Shown: positions 11,472 to 23,330 of the stretch, piece by piece
Position numbering within the stretch: the stretch's first letter is position 1
How the letters are laid out: every line of letters begins with the position of its first letter
Origin: Lingula anatina
Lineage: Eukaryota > Brachiopoda > Lingulata > Lingulida > Lingulidae
Direction of reading: 5' to 3'
Length of the DNA: 64,000 bases
Assembly: GCF_001039355.2 (NCBI RefSeq)
Contig: NW_019775591.1
Location: 209,220 to 273,219 of the forward strand
Made by a program: the position numbers and the translations under genes
The notes under the pieces: generated by a model
What the model was told of the DNA's origin: nothing
The model's input: the letters and a program-made list of their open reading frames with translations, nothing else
The model's database searches: none

Positions 11472-12867
11472 ATAGACCACGCGATGCGCAAAGACCCATC
11501 CATATCTGTCTATTTTTCTTAACAAATAATGCAAACATCTACTTTAATTCGTGTGAACATATTACTTTTCAGGTATTCTCTACCATATACTGTACCAGCT
11601 CAGCCAAGATCTTATGTATTCTTTGTCATTATTTTTAAAACTATAATTCATTTTTTCACAATCATTTACTTCTCAATAATAATAATAATATAATAATAAT
11701 AATAATAATGATTGTTAATATATTTATCATTATTATTATTTCAAAAAAGAACTTGTACAGAAAAGCAAGATAAATACCCGTGTATAAATTATCACAGGAC
11801 CCTGTGATGGTATGATTGATAGGGAGAGCTTTAAGATACAAATACGTCCACCACGAGCGTTCTTGTATATAGAAGTTTTGGACGTACATCACTGATGTTC
11901 AAATTGGCAAGATGATAAGGCAGAACATGCACGTAATGTGCAGTTCACACAAGCAGCAAAGTAAACATAGCTCACCAATATTTCACCTTTATGTCACCCG
12001 TTTAAAGTTTAATACATGTACATAAGCACGCTCTTTATATATTGTTGCGGCGTATCATTAAAATGCCATTTCAAGTCTTAAACTTTTAGATGAAATGTTG
12101 GCCAAAGTAGAAACACCAATTCCTACATGTACGTTTTATTTCTGAGCTACTGCGGTACAGTCGCGTCGAGTCTTTGAGTATGACGTCAAGAGCAAACAAT
12201 TTATAGCATCTATATACGGCCAAGCAGAAAAGGTAATTTTAGGTTATACGTCACTTCCGGCCTTCCTTGTTTAGTAAGTTTGAAGCGAGAAGATTTGCAT
12301 ATAAGAGAAAAATGAGTTTATTTTTTCAATTTTGGATCATTTGAAAATTTTTAATAAATTTTAGAAATTAATTTGTTCATCTACTTTTAATTTGATGTGT
12401 TATTTTTCATATCAAGGTGACATTTTACTGCCTGAGGCCAGTTTTACATGCCCTCCCCCCTGCTGCATTTTTGTGCTTATTTTGGTCGACTGGCAGCAGC
12501 ACCTTACGGGTCATGTCATGTCACTGGAAGGCTATACCATTAATGTACCCTGATTTGTCACAGCCAACCTTTCATCAATTGCATCATTGTGCATATTCTA
12601 ATAGATTTCAGCCCTAATAAAAACGTCGTAGTCTACGTTACCGTCTGGCTGTACGGTTATCAAGAAAGGCAGCCGCCATATTGTATAGACAGACAAAGGG
12701 TAGACAACGGTAACTAAGAAACCTTTCTTTTTCATTCATTACGCATGGGTACGATGAAACTCTAGAGTTAGCGAGTGGTCTGACCAGTCGTTAAATATCT
12801 ATGGTAACAACGACACAATAACGAGAGGGAGAACTAGCGATAGCTTCTTGCAACGGGTCCTGGCAAT

Positions 12868-13249
12868 TAAACCCCAGAGCGGAGATTTTATCCATTAAAT
12901 GGCTCTTGTGGAGGCGGTGAGGCCATCAGGAGATTAACCGGCTTGCTTTTTAGTGGGGTCGGCCATATTAAGTCCGCAGGTCAGTTCGTCTACAAGTCAT
13001 CTGTTCTGAATGCGATTAAAGTGATCCGCCAACAAAATATGGTCTACCCCGCTTAAAAACAAGCCCTTTAATCCCCTGACGGTCTCTCCGTATCAACATG
13101 CAGTCGCTCCATTAAACGGATAAAATCTCGGCTCCGATGATTAATTGGACCTGCAGGGACGGCGCGTGTGGAGGCGGGGAGACCATCAGGAGACTAGCGG
13201 CATCGTCTTCAAGTGGGTCGGCCATATTTAGCCAGCGGATCTGTTAGTC

Positions 13250-13250
<1 letters not shown>
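12868..13250. repeat. internal short tandem modules of the array unit
   Basis: Modules containing 'ggctcttgtgg...ggccatcagg' and 'ggtcggccatatttag' are repeated here. They recur in the first unit at about 2,890-3,345, where the fold-back MITE interrupts one. Function unknown; no ORF. Confidence 0.55.
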
Positions 13251-13253
<3 letters not shown>

Positions 13254-13299
<46 letters not shown>

Positions 13300-13300
13300 T
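13254..13300. repeat. (GA)n microsatellite
   Basis: Interrupted GA run beside exon 2 of copy B, orthologous in position to 3,429-3,470. Confidence 0.9.
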
Positions 13301-13320
13301 ATTTCATCATACTCTATTTT

Positions 13321-13859
13321 CGAGCCGCAGTCCGCTCTACATTAACGTTCACATTTGCAGCCAAATATGTTACATTTTCCATATGAACAGTAAGGGGTTC
13401 CCTGGAATGGAAATCGTAAATCAATTACTCTCTCTCCCTCTCTCTTTCTCTCTGCTCTATCCCCCTCCTAGGCACACCCCCACCTTCACTGCACACGCAT
13501 ACAAACGAACTGGCACGCACACAAACATGTATCTACAGAATGATTTTCTGACCACCATTTACTGTACGTATCAAATTCTAATAAACAATATAAAATTGGA
13601 CTTCTAGCTTTGTCGCACATTTATAACTAAAATGTGCGGTATTATTTTTTCCTGTAATGCAAAGTTCGCCTAATACAACACGTGTTGTCAATGTGTTTTG
13701 AATGCACTTCCCGATGAAATTCCCCGGTACTAGTAGACCCACCAACGTGCAGTCTGGGCAGAACCCTTTCGATTTGGTGCCACAGCAGTCAGATTCAGCT
13801 TCCTGCATTACAGCTGCCAGACCCAACGCAACTAACGCAAAAATGGCAAAAGTAATCAT
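13321..13859 (-). pseudogene. Cys-rich/EF-hand secreted protein, copy B (nonsense mutation)
   Basis: Exon 1 (13,859 to 13,743, 39 codons) is intact: signal peptide with A-L-V-A-L-G-L-A core, then E-S-D-C-C and F-C-P-D-C-T-L before a GTGGG donor. Exon 2 (13,401 to about 13,321) has the same acceptor as copy A and encodes PYCSYGKCNIFGCKCER. A TCA codon has then become TAA (13,344 to 13,342), and the donor region has diverged. The terminal exon at 11,358 is also truncated. The copy retains a good TATA box upstream. Any transcript would encode at most a truncated peptide of about 60 residues. Confidence 0.8.
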
Positions 13860-14168
13860 CTTCTAAAATGTGAAATGACAATATGATTTTGACATGAAGA
13901 CAAAAATTACGGAATTTCAGAGGACAGAGGAGCTAACATCTTTTCTGTCAACAGCTATACTAAACTTTCAGAGGCACGCCGACAATAAAGACTTGACAAT
14001 TCATACGGTGTTCTCTAAAACTCAGTGTGCAAAAGGGCAATCGGCGTCCTTACATACTATGCAGCATTTTAATAAGATTTCACCGACACAATTTTTTTTT
14101 TACCTAAATGATCCTTGATAACTTCTCTCTCAGTCTCGAAATGATTGAAATACGTCCACAGTTTGAGT

Positions 14169-14176
14169 TATTTATA
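14169..14176 (-). promoter_or_regulatory. TATA box of copy B
   Basis: TATAAATA on the minus strand, in the conserved block about 60 bp before a short non-coding exon that ends at a GT donor. It lies about 310 bp upstream of the coding ATG. Confidence 0.6.
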
Positions 14177-15194
14177 CGGTTTCAACAGCAGTGCAACTAA
14201 GTCAAGGCAGCGGCTTTTGAAGTAGTGTAAACAGCTGTATCCTGAAGAGATCAAAACATTTGTAACGGAAATTAAAGGTTTGTACTGGTACAGGTATTTT
14301 ACAATGATTTACCTAAGTCTGGATTATAATAAAACGACTGGTTCGGCAATGCCTAGAATGATTATTGAGACTGATTTTCATTTGTGGAAATTATTTTCAT
14401 CACAAAGACAATCTTTAGGTTTTATGAATGTGCATTTTAAAAAATCTTGCTTCATCCGGTTGAACGTAATCATTAGACAAAACATCATCAATTCATCAAC
14501 GAAACAAAGGATTCAGAGGTCTGGTGATTTTTTTTTACTGAAAACCCCCCAAAAATAGGCGAAAAAAGTGGTGACACTGTATTCTGTTTAGTTGCACCGG
14601 TGAAGTGGAACACGTTGCCTGTTAACCTACAACAAATAAAATCACAGGGAACATTTTAGGAGCTGATGCACGTTTGATATTTGTTTGCAGGTTCAAATTC
14701 TTGAAAGTTCATTGATTTTTTGATAGAAAAGATTTCTTATGATTGCATTTGATTACCATTACAGGAAAAACGTATAAACAGAGGGTGGTTAAGTCAGTCG
14801 CAGTGTAACAGGAATGGACGTCCTACCGGGTAAGAATGAAGTGCGACTCCCATATGATTTGTACAGGTTAGTTGGTGTATTGGGGTAATTAAAATTCATT
14901 TGTAAATAATTTCCATCAATATGGGAGAAAATTGTGCAGTGAAAACAGGTTTGAGGTTGGCGGTAGTTTCAATAAAGACTAGAAGACGAAATGGATCTCA
15001 CCCATAAAGATAAAAAATGAACTAGATGGTGTCGATGGGTAGCCATCGCATATCCCCGCATTTCCCCATAGAGCAGATCTCCTCTATTGACCAATTACCA
15101 CACACGCACGTACACACGCACGTACGCACACAAATACACACACACCACTGCTTTACCCAAAGGTATTTAAAAATATAAATGTTAAAAAAATATA

Positions 15195-15648
15195 CAATGT
15201 TAAAAGAATTTAGAATCAACCAACCCCCAGGGACAGCTCAACCCCCTGTTGCACTAAAATTCAAAAGTTCCCATGCTGGGTATACTAATCACCAAAGTTT
15301 CAACTTTCTACCTGCAATGGTCTAGGAGAAAATAGCAGAAATAACAATGTGAAAAGAATTCAGATTCAACCAGCCCCCGGGAACAGCCCAACCCCTTGTT
15401 GCACTAAAATTCCAAAGTGTATACATATCCACACCAGTGATGATGTATTTTCCAATTCCCATAGTTTCAATTTCCTATCGCTAACGGTCTAGGAGGAGAC
15501 AGCAGAAATTACTGTGCCATAAGTATTTAGAATCAAACCCCCCGGGGACAGCTCTACACCCTGTGGCACTAAAATTCCAAAGTGCCCATGCACCTCCTTG
15601 ATGATGGGTATACAAATCACAAAATTTTCGACTTCCTTATTCTAATAG
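15195..15648. repeat. about 155-bp tandem repeat, first block (three units)
   Basis: Three diverged direct units start near 15,215, 15,362 and 15,527. Each carries a C-rich 'accccc-gggacagc' core, then 'cactaaaattc', 'gtttcaacttcc' and 'agcagaaatta'. The array resumes at 17,571, so an insertion splits it. Confidence 0.75.
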
Positions 15649-17570
15649 TCTATATACCCTAGGTTCTAGATTCCGGTATTGCCAGCTCAATCTTGATTTC
15701 ATATATAACCCATATCAGCAATACCAGGCTCTAGCGAACACCGTCAATTCGTGGGCGTTCTTCTTCAAAATTTTGCCTGGGGCGCTTCCATATTTGGAAG
15801 TCACAAGTCCAGTACGTCACAGCTTTGTCCCCCTGGAGCTCCCATATTTGGAAGTCATGTCTCGTACGTAACAGCTTTGCCCGCCTGGAGCTGCCTTTCC
15901 CGCCTTGCGCTGATGTTATTTCGTGCGGACGAGACAAAAAGCAAAGTGGCTGACGCGGAGTTTGAAGTTTTAACTAAGAATATCTTGCCAGCAGTCAAAG
16001 GTCAGTACCACAACACAAGCAACATTCTGCTTTAAAAACTGATTTTGGTGTAGTCATTGCGCAGCCCTTATAGTGGTATCGGGCATAAAGTGTAGCTGTC
16101 AAACTTGGCACACGGCAAGCCCGTGTATTGTGTTTATATAAGAGCAAATGTTCTTTGATAAGCAAAAAATACAAAAACATTGGATATACCTTTTTCTTTT
16201 AGAAACATATTATTTATTTTTCACTTTGCATATCTTCAATGCAGTAAATAAAATTAAATAAAGCAGAATTAAATCTGTTTTTCGTTTCATTTTGGTCTGG
16301 TGACATTTAACTGCAGTTTCACTGCGGAGCAGTTCTATTTGATTGACGGAAATCTAACATGGCAACTGTTCGTCAGAGCTAGTAAAAGTGACTCCATCAC
16401 AAGATATATTTAATACTTAACACGTTGCTCTGACACTCAGGGTAATGGTCTAGCCCCATAGAGCCCGTCACCGCATATGTGCGGTTCAATTATCGCTTAC
16501 CCCAAAAGCCCAGAACTGCATATGTGCGTATCTTGGAAAGATCGTCTTCTGTACTGTTTTGTATCGTGAGTCATGAAATGATACATAGTTTAACATCCGG
16601 GTATGTTTCTTGTCTCTCATTGCCACCATTTTTAAAGGCGATAGAAATATATATGAGCGAGAAAACGGCGATTTTCAAGACTTAGTTGGAGAAAGTAAAA
16701 TCAAAATGGCGGCTCCTCGCTACGGTAGGGACTTGCGAAGGGATACTGTTATTGAAATGATTGAAAACCCGGACTTTGATGAGAAGTTTTCGTGTGACAG
16801 TGACATAGACAGTGACGATGATATTCATTTATTTATGATATAAAGGACGATAGAAATATATATGAGCGAGAAATCGGCGATTTTCTAGACTTAGCTGGAG
16901 AAAGTAAAATCACTACGGAAGTGGCCTGCGAATGGATACTGTTATTGAAATGCTTGAAAACTACGACACTGATCAGGTGTTTTCGAGGGACAATGATATA
17001 GACATTGGGGCTGATATTCCTTTATTCATGATATAAGTTTTAAAGATGTTTTTGTCATAGATGGTGTTAAAATTTGACTTCAATTCAGCTCTGGCTACGA
17101 TGTTCAGGTGAGCTGAAAAGCTGGCTCAAGTAGATATACCTGATAGCAAAACGAGCATAACTTGTAAATTAATGGAGATATCTTGCTGAAATTTCCTGGA
17201 TTGAAAGTTACTATAATTGACATCATCTCTGTGAATTTTCAAACAAATGTATGGAGAAATAAAAAATTGATGTGCATAAGAAAAATCAACTTTGTTTTAT
17301 TTCATCCATTACCAAATGAAAATGTAGTTTTTAACCGGCCATAACTCTTGATGCTGCATGTTGAATTTAAATGTAATTCTATTTTCGTTTAGCTTGAAAT
17401 ATTGGCTTTTTAAAAATGTATACTTTGTATGGGTAATAAAGGCAAACAAATAAATTATGGGCAATTTACTGAAGTGACCCGGCTTTTCAAGGCTAGCTCA
17501 CAGAATTTATTGGGCACAGCAGAACTTTATGGGTCAGCATTAACTGGATCCTATGGGGCTAGGGCAGATG
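15649..17570. mobile_element. insertion splitting the 155-bp repeat array
   Basis: About 1.9 kb separates the two halves of the tandem array. It contains a tandemly duplicated about 200-bp segment (16,635-16,845 and 16,848-17,040). The first copy can encode R-D-L-R-R-D-T-V-I-E-M-I followed by an acidic D-S-D-I-D-S-D-D-D tract. An acidic N-terminus of this kind is common in piggyBac-type transposases, but there is no catalytic domain and no clear TTAA site. CTAGCCCCATAG near 16,450 is inverted near 17,560. Identity is uncertain. Confidence 0.4.
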
Positions 17571-17960
17571 GCAGAAATTACATTGTCTGAAGAATTTAGG
17601 ATCAACCACCCCCAGGGTACAGCCCAACCCCCGGTGGCACTAAAATTCCAAAGTGCCCATGCATATCCCTGATGATGGGTAAATTATTCACCAAAGTTTC
17701 AGTTTCTTTACTCTGATGGTCTAGAAGGAGATAGCAGAAATTTCAATGTGATAAAAATTTAGAATCAACCACCCCCGGGGACAGCCCTGTGGCACTAAAA
17801 TTCCAATGTGTCCATGCACAACCCTAAAGATGGGTTTACCAATTCCCAAAGTTTCAACTTCCTAACTGCAGGAGAAGATAGAGGAGATAGGAGGAGATAG
17901 CGGAAATTACTAACACACAGACTCACGGACGCACAGACGCACGGACGCACAGACGCACGG
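17571..17960. repeat. 155-bp tandem repeat, second block, with GGACGCAC tail
   Basis: Two further units, then a short (ACGGACGCACAG)n-like run and a 'ggcgggataac' terminus. Such tails are typical of small dispersed invertebrate elements. The intervening proteins are not conserved. Confidence 0.65.
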
Positions 17961-18439
17961 ACGGGCGGGATAACATGATCCCCGACTTTTGTCCCAAAAG
18001 TGCAGGGATAAAACAATAAGAGTTAAAACACTCATTACAACAAGGCAGTTCTATAAAGAACTATGGGAGACTAAAAATTGCAGTTTAAATACATAAAATC
18101 TCTTCTTAATCCTAAGAAAAGGCTACAGGCTTTAGCAGTGCTAAAAATCATTTTCGGATCTTCAATCGGGAAAAGAAATTTGCTTTATTCATCCAATAAA
18201 TCAAAATCCGGTTTAAAACATTTAGCAGTTCTAGTTAAATCAGTACGATGATCATAAGAAAATGGACAATTAATTAAGAATTTAATCGCGCCCTCAACGC
18301 AACCTGATTCACAGAGTACACACGTTCTCTCCAGGATTGGACGTTTTTCAAACCGTCCAGTTTCATACCGTCCAGTTGGAAAGATAAAAGTTTATAAACT
18401 TCCCAAGACTACCGGTATGAGACAATATTTCTTGGATAC

Positions 18440-18444
18440 TGCTG

Positions 18445-18475
<31 letters not shown>

Positions 18476-18690
18476 GTTATCTTAAATGCACGGGTTTCAT
18501 TTGATAAAAGTAGCCCTGTGATGTACGAGTACGAATTAAATTTTATTAGTAGTTCATCTTAACTTTTAATTTATACATATTTCCCCTAAGGATGTATTTC
18601 AATTATTTACACAGTTTTCCATTCATTATGCATTGCATTCCCGTGTACAGTATTTTCTGAATCAAAAGTTGTTAGTACCAGTATTATTAT
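18440..18690. repeat. array spacer block, copy 2, split by a LINE
   Basis: GA tract then the spacer sequence up to 'gttagtaccagtatt'. The continuation ('ataatgtgcgttttcaatgacagatg') appears at 22,081, on the far side of the retrotransposon. Confidence 0.8.
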
Positions 18691-18843
18691 TTTTTTATTT
18701 ATTTATTTATTTTTTTTATTGAATACATCAAGAAAACATGACAATACAAATACAAACAAACAGACACTCGCTCACACACTCACGCATAAGAGATGTTATA
18801 CACTAACACTTTTTAGTTAATAACATCGTCGTACGCTAAATCT

Positions 18844-19600
18844 TCAAATTGAAAATAACTTAATTATATTTGAATTGTACTGACAAATTGACTTATCTGT
18901 TTTCACCAGATATCTAAGCGATGAAATCAAACCTCCTAATGTTGGTTTACCCTGTGAACATCTTCTTAAATAAATATAAAATTTAAATTGCAACATAATG
19001 AGATTAATAATTGGAGAGAGGCTCGTAGAGCCGACTAAGCAATTCTTTTTTGAGACAGGTAGAGTAACTTGAGTATTAGATAATATATATTCTACCAAGT
19101 CGGTCAATAATTTTTGGGTAACCGCACAATTCCAGAATAAATGCTCAGTTGTTTCTTCAGCTCCTTTGCAAAGGGAACATATACTGCTGTCGACCATTTT
19201 ATATTTGAAAAGCAGTGAGTTTGTGGTAAGGATATTATGATTAATTCGAAATTGGAACCAGTGAAGCTTTGAATCTTTTGTTATTGTGAAAGGAAGTTCG
19301 AAAATCTTCGGGCATTCATTTTCCTCCAAATTTAACAACTCCTTCCATTTATTCATACCTTTTGACATCTCAAGAACACCTACTTTACTTAAAGTTTTAT
19401 AATAAATCTTTGAGCCTTTTGAACAACCTGAGAGCAACATTATATGATCAGGAATTAAAGGAGTGGCAATTTTACTTAATTTTTCAGGAATACCACCAAG
19501 CCATTCTTTTATGGCTGAGATAATTCCATGGTATTCGACAAAATTTGTGTCAATACCGTGGATATCCCTGAACGCAGTGAAGTCATAGAACTCTCCAGAG
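18844..19600 (-). pseudogene. LINE ORF2 C-terminus with CCHC-type zinc-binding domain
   Basis: Contains the W-F-Q-F-R-I-N-H-N-I-L-T-T-N-S block preceding C-S-L-C-K-G-A-E-E-T-T-E-H-L-F-W-N-C, a reverse-transcriptase-associated zinc-binding (zf-RVT) signature. The open frame continues to the insertion point at 19,606 and lacks the polymerase catalytic core, so it is non-functional. Confidence 0.82.
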
Positions 19601-19606
19601 TCCAGG

Positions 19607-21634
19607 GCCGGCTTTCACGAAACGTTTCGCAGTTTGCGCATTCGCTATGGTTTGCGCAATTGCGCTAATTTTTTTTAGCGTAGCTTTCTCGAAACCTTTC
19701 GCAATTTTTTTCGCTGTTAGCGCACGACGTCGTGCCCGGAAGTAAATATTGTAATCTCGAAACACTGCTCTTCGGGCCGCGGAGGCAAGAAATATGACAA
19801 CAAATGCTCGTGCTCTGGATGTATAGAACGCCGTTTGTAGGCCTACAAAAATGATGAAAGTATCATTTTGATAAGATTTTTTTTTTTTGGGGGGGGGGGA
19901 GGTGCTAACATTATTTTGAGATCGTCCCTTTCAACATTTGAGAGAAAAGTATTTTTTACAAAGTCGTTTCATCATTTTGCTTGTCGAGTCTTATCGTTTT
20001 GAGATACCGACATACTCTGTATAGAAACCAACATAAAATATATAAAAAATATTTCAAAAATACATAAAAAGTAAAGGAGTCTTATTAAACATAAAAATTA
20101 GTGATGGTTGACGTGAATGCATATATCGTCTAAGACCCCATTCCCAGAGATTAGATCGATCCAACTAGATCGACCTAACTCCCTGGGGGTTCACGCTAAA
20201 TAGCTGTCAGCCGAGCGGGCACAAAAGTTATTTACCCCCTTACAGCTTGTAGTAGGCGGGACGGACATTTAAGCCGGATTATCTGACAGTAATCTAGTGA
20301 GACTCCCCACGGGGATAGATCGATCTAAAATCTATGGGAATGCACCCCAAATTCACCTGGGGCTCGCCAATGGCCGTCCCGCAACCGCCTGATATGAGAG
20401 TCTCCATAGAGGAGAATAATCGGCCCACCTTGCTTTCCAGACATGGTTAGAGTGATGGATACACTTGCACTTGCTTTTATTCGGACACTTGGGTTGCAAA
20501 CATTATAACTATCCCATTATCTTTGATCTTATGAACACCTGTCCCCATCTTTTCATTTAAATACTGATATTGTTATTACTAATATCTTTCTTTCATCAAG
20601 ATAACACTGCCATATAAGAGCACTGCTACTGTATTTAATCAAATTCCAACACTACATTTGGATCTATAAATAACATAAGTGATGCTAGAGTTATTAAATA
20701 AAACATCTTACAAAATTTCTGGTTATATTTTGGCTAATAAACAACATTTCAACAAGATATTTACTCCCGTCCCAAAGTTTTCTCATATTAGAAAATTAAC
20801 CAAGTTTTGACAGAAAAGTAACACCGACTAATGCTATTGGTATGCATAGTCGGGCGTGAATTGTCAATAAACAATTGTTTTATTATTTTTACATCTGATT
20901 TTTCTGTATGCTTATGGCCGTTCTTCATTCAATTATTCTAAAAACGGAGTAGGGTAAAACCATGGATTTTTATAGACAAAAATGACTGATAGTTATATAA
21001 ACTTTATTTATTGAAATAACCGCATTCAGTGCAGAGTCCGTTCTCCGCACTAAAGGCAACCTGGCTATATTGATGTTTACTGTATACTTATGAACATTCT
21101 TTTTCCTTTTTTTCATTTTGGAAGACTAGTATACAATAGTAAACATCGTTTTACGTGGTTTTCAATGCAATAAATGAGACAATCGAGTCTGGTTCACCGT
21201 CTTGAAAACGTCTACAGACCCGCGTTCATTACGTTTTTTTTTTTCCAATAAAGCACCATCGTTACATTTCTAACTATTATCTGATTTTACACTTCTTTCA
21301 ACGCTTGTGGACGGTATTTATAGCTTGTGGACTGTTGTGTGGACGGTAATATTAGTCCTTGTGGACGGTAGTGGTCGGTTGTGGACAGTAATTAGGTACA
21401 CCGGGTACATGTAAATTCGCCTATTTTCGTTTAGAACGACAAGAAAAGCTACGCGAACGCCAAAGTACGCTTGCGAAAAGTCTTAGCGACAGGGTCCGAC
21501 CTGTACCAAATATCTTGCGCAAATAGCGCATTATTTTGCGCAAAATTACATTGCGAAACGTTCGTGAAAGGGTCTGTTCGCAAAAAGGGACTTTGCGCAA
21601 TTGCGCAAACTGCGAAACGTTTCGTGAAAGCCGC
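19607..21634. mobile_element. 2.0-kb non-autonomous DNA transposon inside the LINE
   Basis: Ends are inverted: GGCTTTCACGAAACGTTTCG on the left and its complement on the right, continuing as GCAGTTTGCGCA. TCCAGG flanks both sides (19,601-19,606 and 21,635-21,640), and removing the element restores the LINE frame. Terminal 200 bp regions are rich in repeated TTGCGCAA-type palindromes. No transposase is encoded. It carries a further MITE at 20,135-20,348. Confidence 0.88.
20135..20348. mobile_element. small palindromic MITE, family copy 1 of 4
   Basis: Inverted arms contain 'ccccattccca...agatcgatc' and 'gatcgatct...tgggaatgcacccc', with a central 'ttacccccttacagctt'. Related copies lie at 55.55, 58.01 and 61.31 kb. 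No ORF. Confidence 0.75.
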
Positions 21635-22309
21635 TCCAGGAGTAGATCATTAACAAATCTAATGTTTTTGTCATACCACGATGTATAGAAGACAGGTTTA
21701 TTTCCAATAAGTATATTTTCATTTAGAAAGAGTGGAATGTTACCAAAATCCTTGATTTTATTGGCCATTATTGTACCACAGAGTTCTTTCCAGGCTGCTA
21801 AGGCATCAATCCAGAATCTATTTTTTATGTTTTTCAAGATTTTTGAGATATATTCTGTACCACATGTGATTAGTTTTTCAGTGTCTGCATATTTAGATAT
21901 AATATTTTTCCATGCTTTATTTTCGAACATAAGTCTTCTTACCCACGGAATTTTTAACGATTTTATAAAATGCCTCACGCTTACCATCTTCAAGCCCCCA
22001 GCTTTATAATTTCTTATAATGATATTTCTTTTAATTTCATCAGGTTTATTATTCCAAAGAAAAGAAAAAAAAACATCATTATAATGTGCGTTTTCAATGA
22101 CAGATGTACATGTATGAGATTCAAATTGTTGTTTTTCTTTTTATCAAGAGCTTGTAAAATATGTGGGTATTACCTCCAATATTTCTGTGACTGTCAGTCA
22201 CCATCACCATGCCCCTAATCACAGGCCTTGTGATGTAACTGTTACATCCTCCCCCGGGGCTCCTCTGCATTCCTCTGGAGCACCTTGAGATAGATAGCTG
22301 GTAAATCAT

Positions 22310-22467
22310 ACCCCCCCCCCCACCCTTTCGCAAGGTTATTTTCCCAGTAATCTGTCTAANNNNNNNNNNNNNNNNNNNNNNNNNCCCCCCCCCCCCCCCT
22401 CTCGCAAGGTTATTTTCCCAGTAATCTGTCTAAATTGTTCACATTTTCAGCATTAATATTTACATCA

Positions 22468-22468
<1 letters not shown>
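22310..22468. other. assembly gap (22,360-22,384) flanked by a duplicated 40-mer
   Basis: 'cgcaaggttattttcccagt' and its surroundings occur on both sides of a 25-N run, each next to a poly-C tract. Most likely one locus placed twice around an unresolved homopolymer. Confidence 0.8.

Positions 22469-22550
<82 letters not shown>
22469..22550. repeat. (TA)n microsatellite
   Basis: Pure TA run; counterpart of 507-572. Confidence 0.95.
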
Positions 22551-22551
<1 letters not shown>

Positions 22552-22555
<4 letters not shown>

Positions 22556-22962
22556 TTGAACAGTTATAATTATAAAAGTATGATGTTCGTCGCTAATATA
22601 AAAATTAAGATCAATCTACTGGTGCCTATATGTTGGCTACAGGCCCCATGGTATAGTCTATTACAAAATTGTACCCTCCGCTTTATTTGTTCATGGGCCT
22701 ACTATATGTCTATTTAAGAGGCACCTCTGTTATCACGGGATCAACCAAGTGACTTTCACAGACAGTCGCCGTTGCTGACAGCTGAATAATCAATGAGCGT
22801 GTAGAAGAAATATTCCATCTGTATGAATCATAATGGGGAACCAGTAGGTATGTCTAGGTCTTTGTATATAAGTCAGTTTTACCAGTATTTTACATACTTT
22901 GAATGCATAAATATACAAACTGGGCCCTTAATTTGGGATATTTCAGTTTAAACTAGGTAAAG
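22552..22962. repeat. segment duplicated at 573-983, ending at single N
   Basis: See 573-983. The right edge is the N at 22,963. Confidence 0.85.
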
Positions 22963-23049
22963 NGATTTTTATTTTCAGCCATGTCTGTACATTGCTGTCA
23001 CCTATGCTACTTTCAATTCTTTGTCATGTTAACCATCTCATTATTGAAC

Positions 23050-23330
23050 TAATTACCTCCACCAAGGAGGTTATGTTTTCACCCCTGTTTGTCTGTCATC
23101 CACATAACTCAAAAAGCTATGGACCGATTTTGATGAAATTTTCAGGAACTGTCAGAAGTGGGCCAAAGAACAGATGAATAGTTTTTGGTGGTGATCCGGA
23201 TCAATAATCAATCAATAATCAAAAATAAAAAACTTAATCATTATAGAAGGATAATTAAGGGGTGAAATGGCATTGGGTGGAGACTTTGCTGATTTGGCAG
23301 AGGTCTGCGCTCTTGGAGTGCTTTTTTAGT
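23050..23330. mobile_element. dispersed non-autonomous repeat
   Basis: Contains a 'cctccaccaaggaggttatg' start, an internal 'tatggaccgattttgatgaa', and an end 'ggcagaggtctgcgctct'. I recognise this core as a widespread interspersed repeat in marine animal genomes. This is recognition from memory, not a search. No ORF. Confidence 0.5.

Larger units (their letters stand above)
18691..22072 (-). mobile_element. 5'-truncated non-LTR retrotransposon, interrupted
   Basis: The minus strand reads F-L-W-N-N-K-P-D-E-I-K-R then G-G-L-K-M-V-S-V, S-L-K-I-P-W-V-R-R-L (22,060-21,900), continuing to F-V-N-D-L-L at 21,641. The frame resumes at 19,600 as D-S-G-E-F-Y-D-F and ends with a zinc-binding region, C-S-L-C...E-H-L-F-W-N-C (about 19,180-19,110), and a stop at 18,844. 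This is the post-RT C-terminal part of an L1/Tx1-like reverse transcriptase. A T-rich tail (18,691-18,720, A-rich on the element strand) marks its 3' end. The 5' end is truncated at about 22,072. Confidence 0.82.

Noticed and set aside
2640-13300. CRISPR-like regular repeats
   Set aside because: Repeats are long diverged segmental units, microsatellites and MITEs in a eukaryotic genome; no short repeat-spacer array.
22310-22470. Tandem duplication around the 25-N gap
   Set aside because: Homopolymer C tracts and identical flanks make an assembly echo much more likely than a real duplication.
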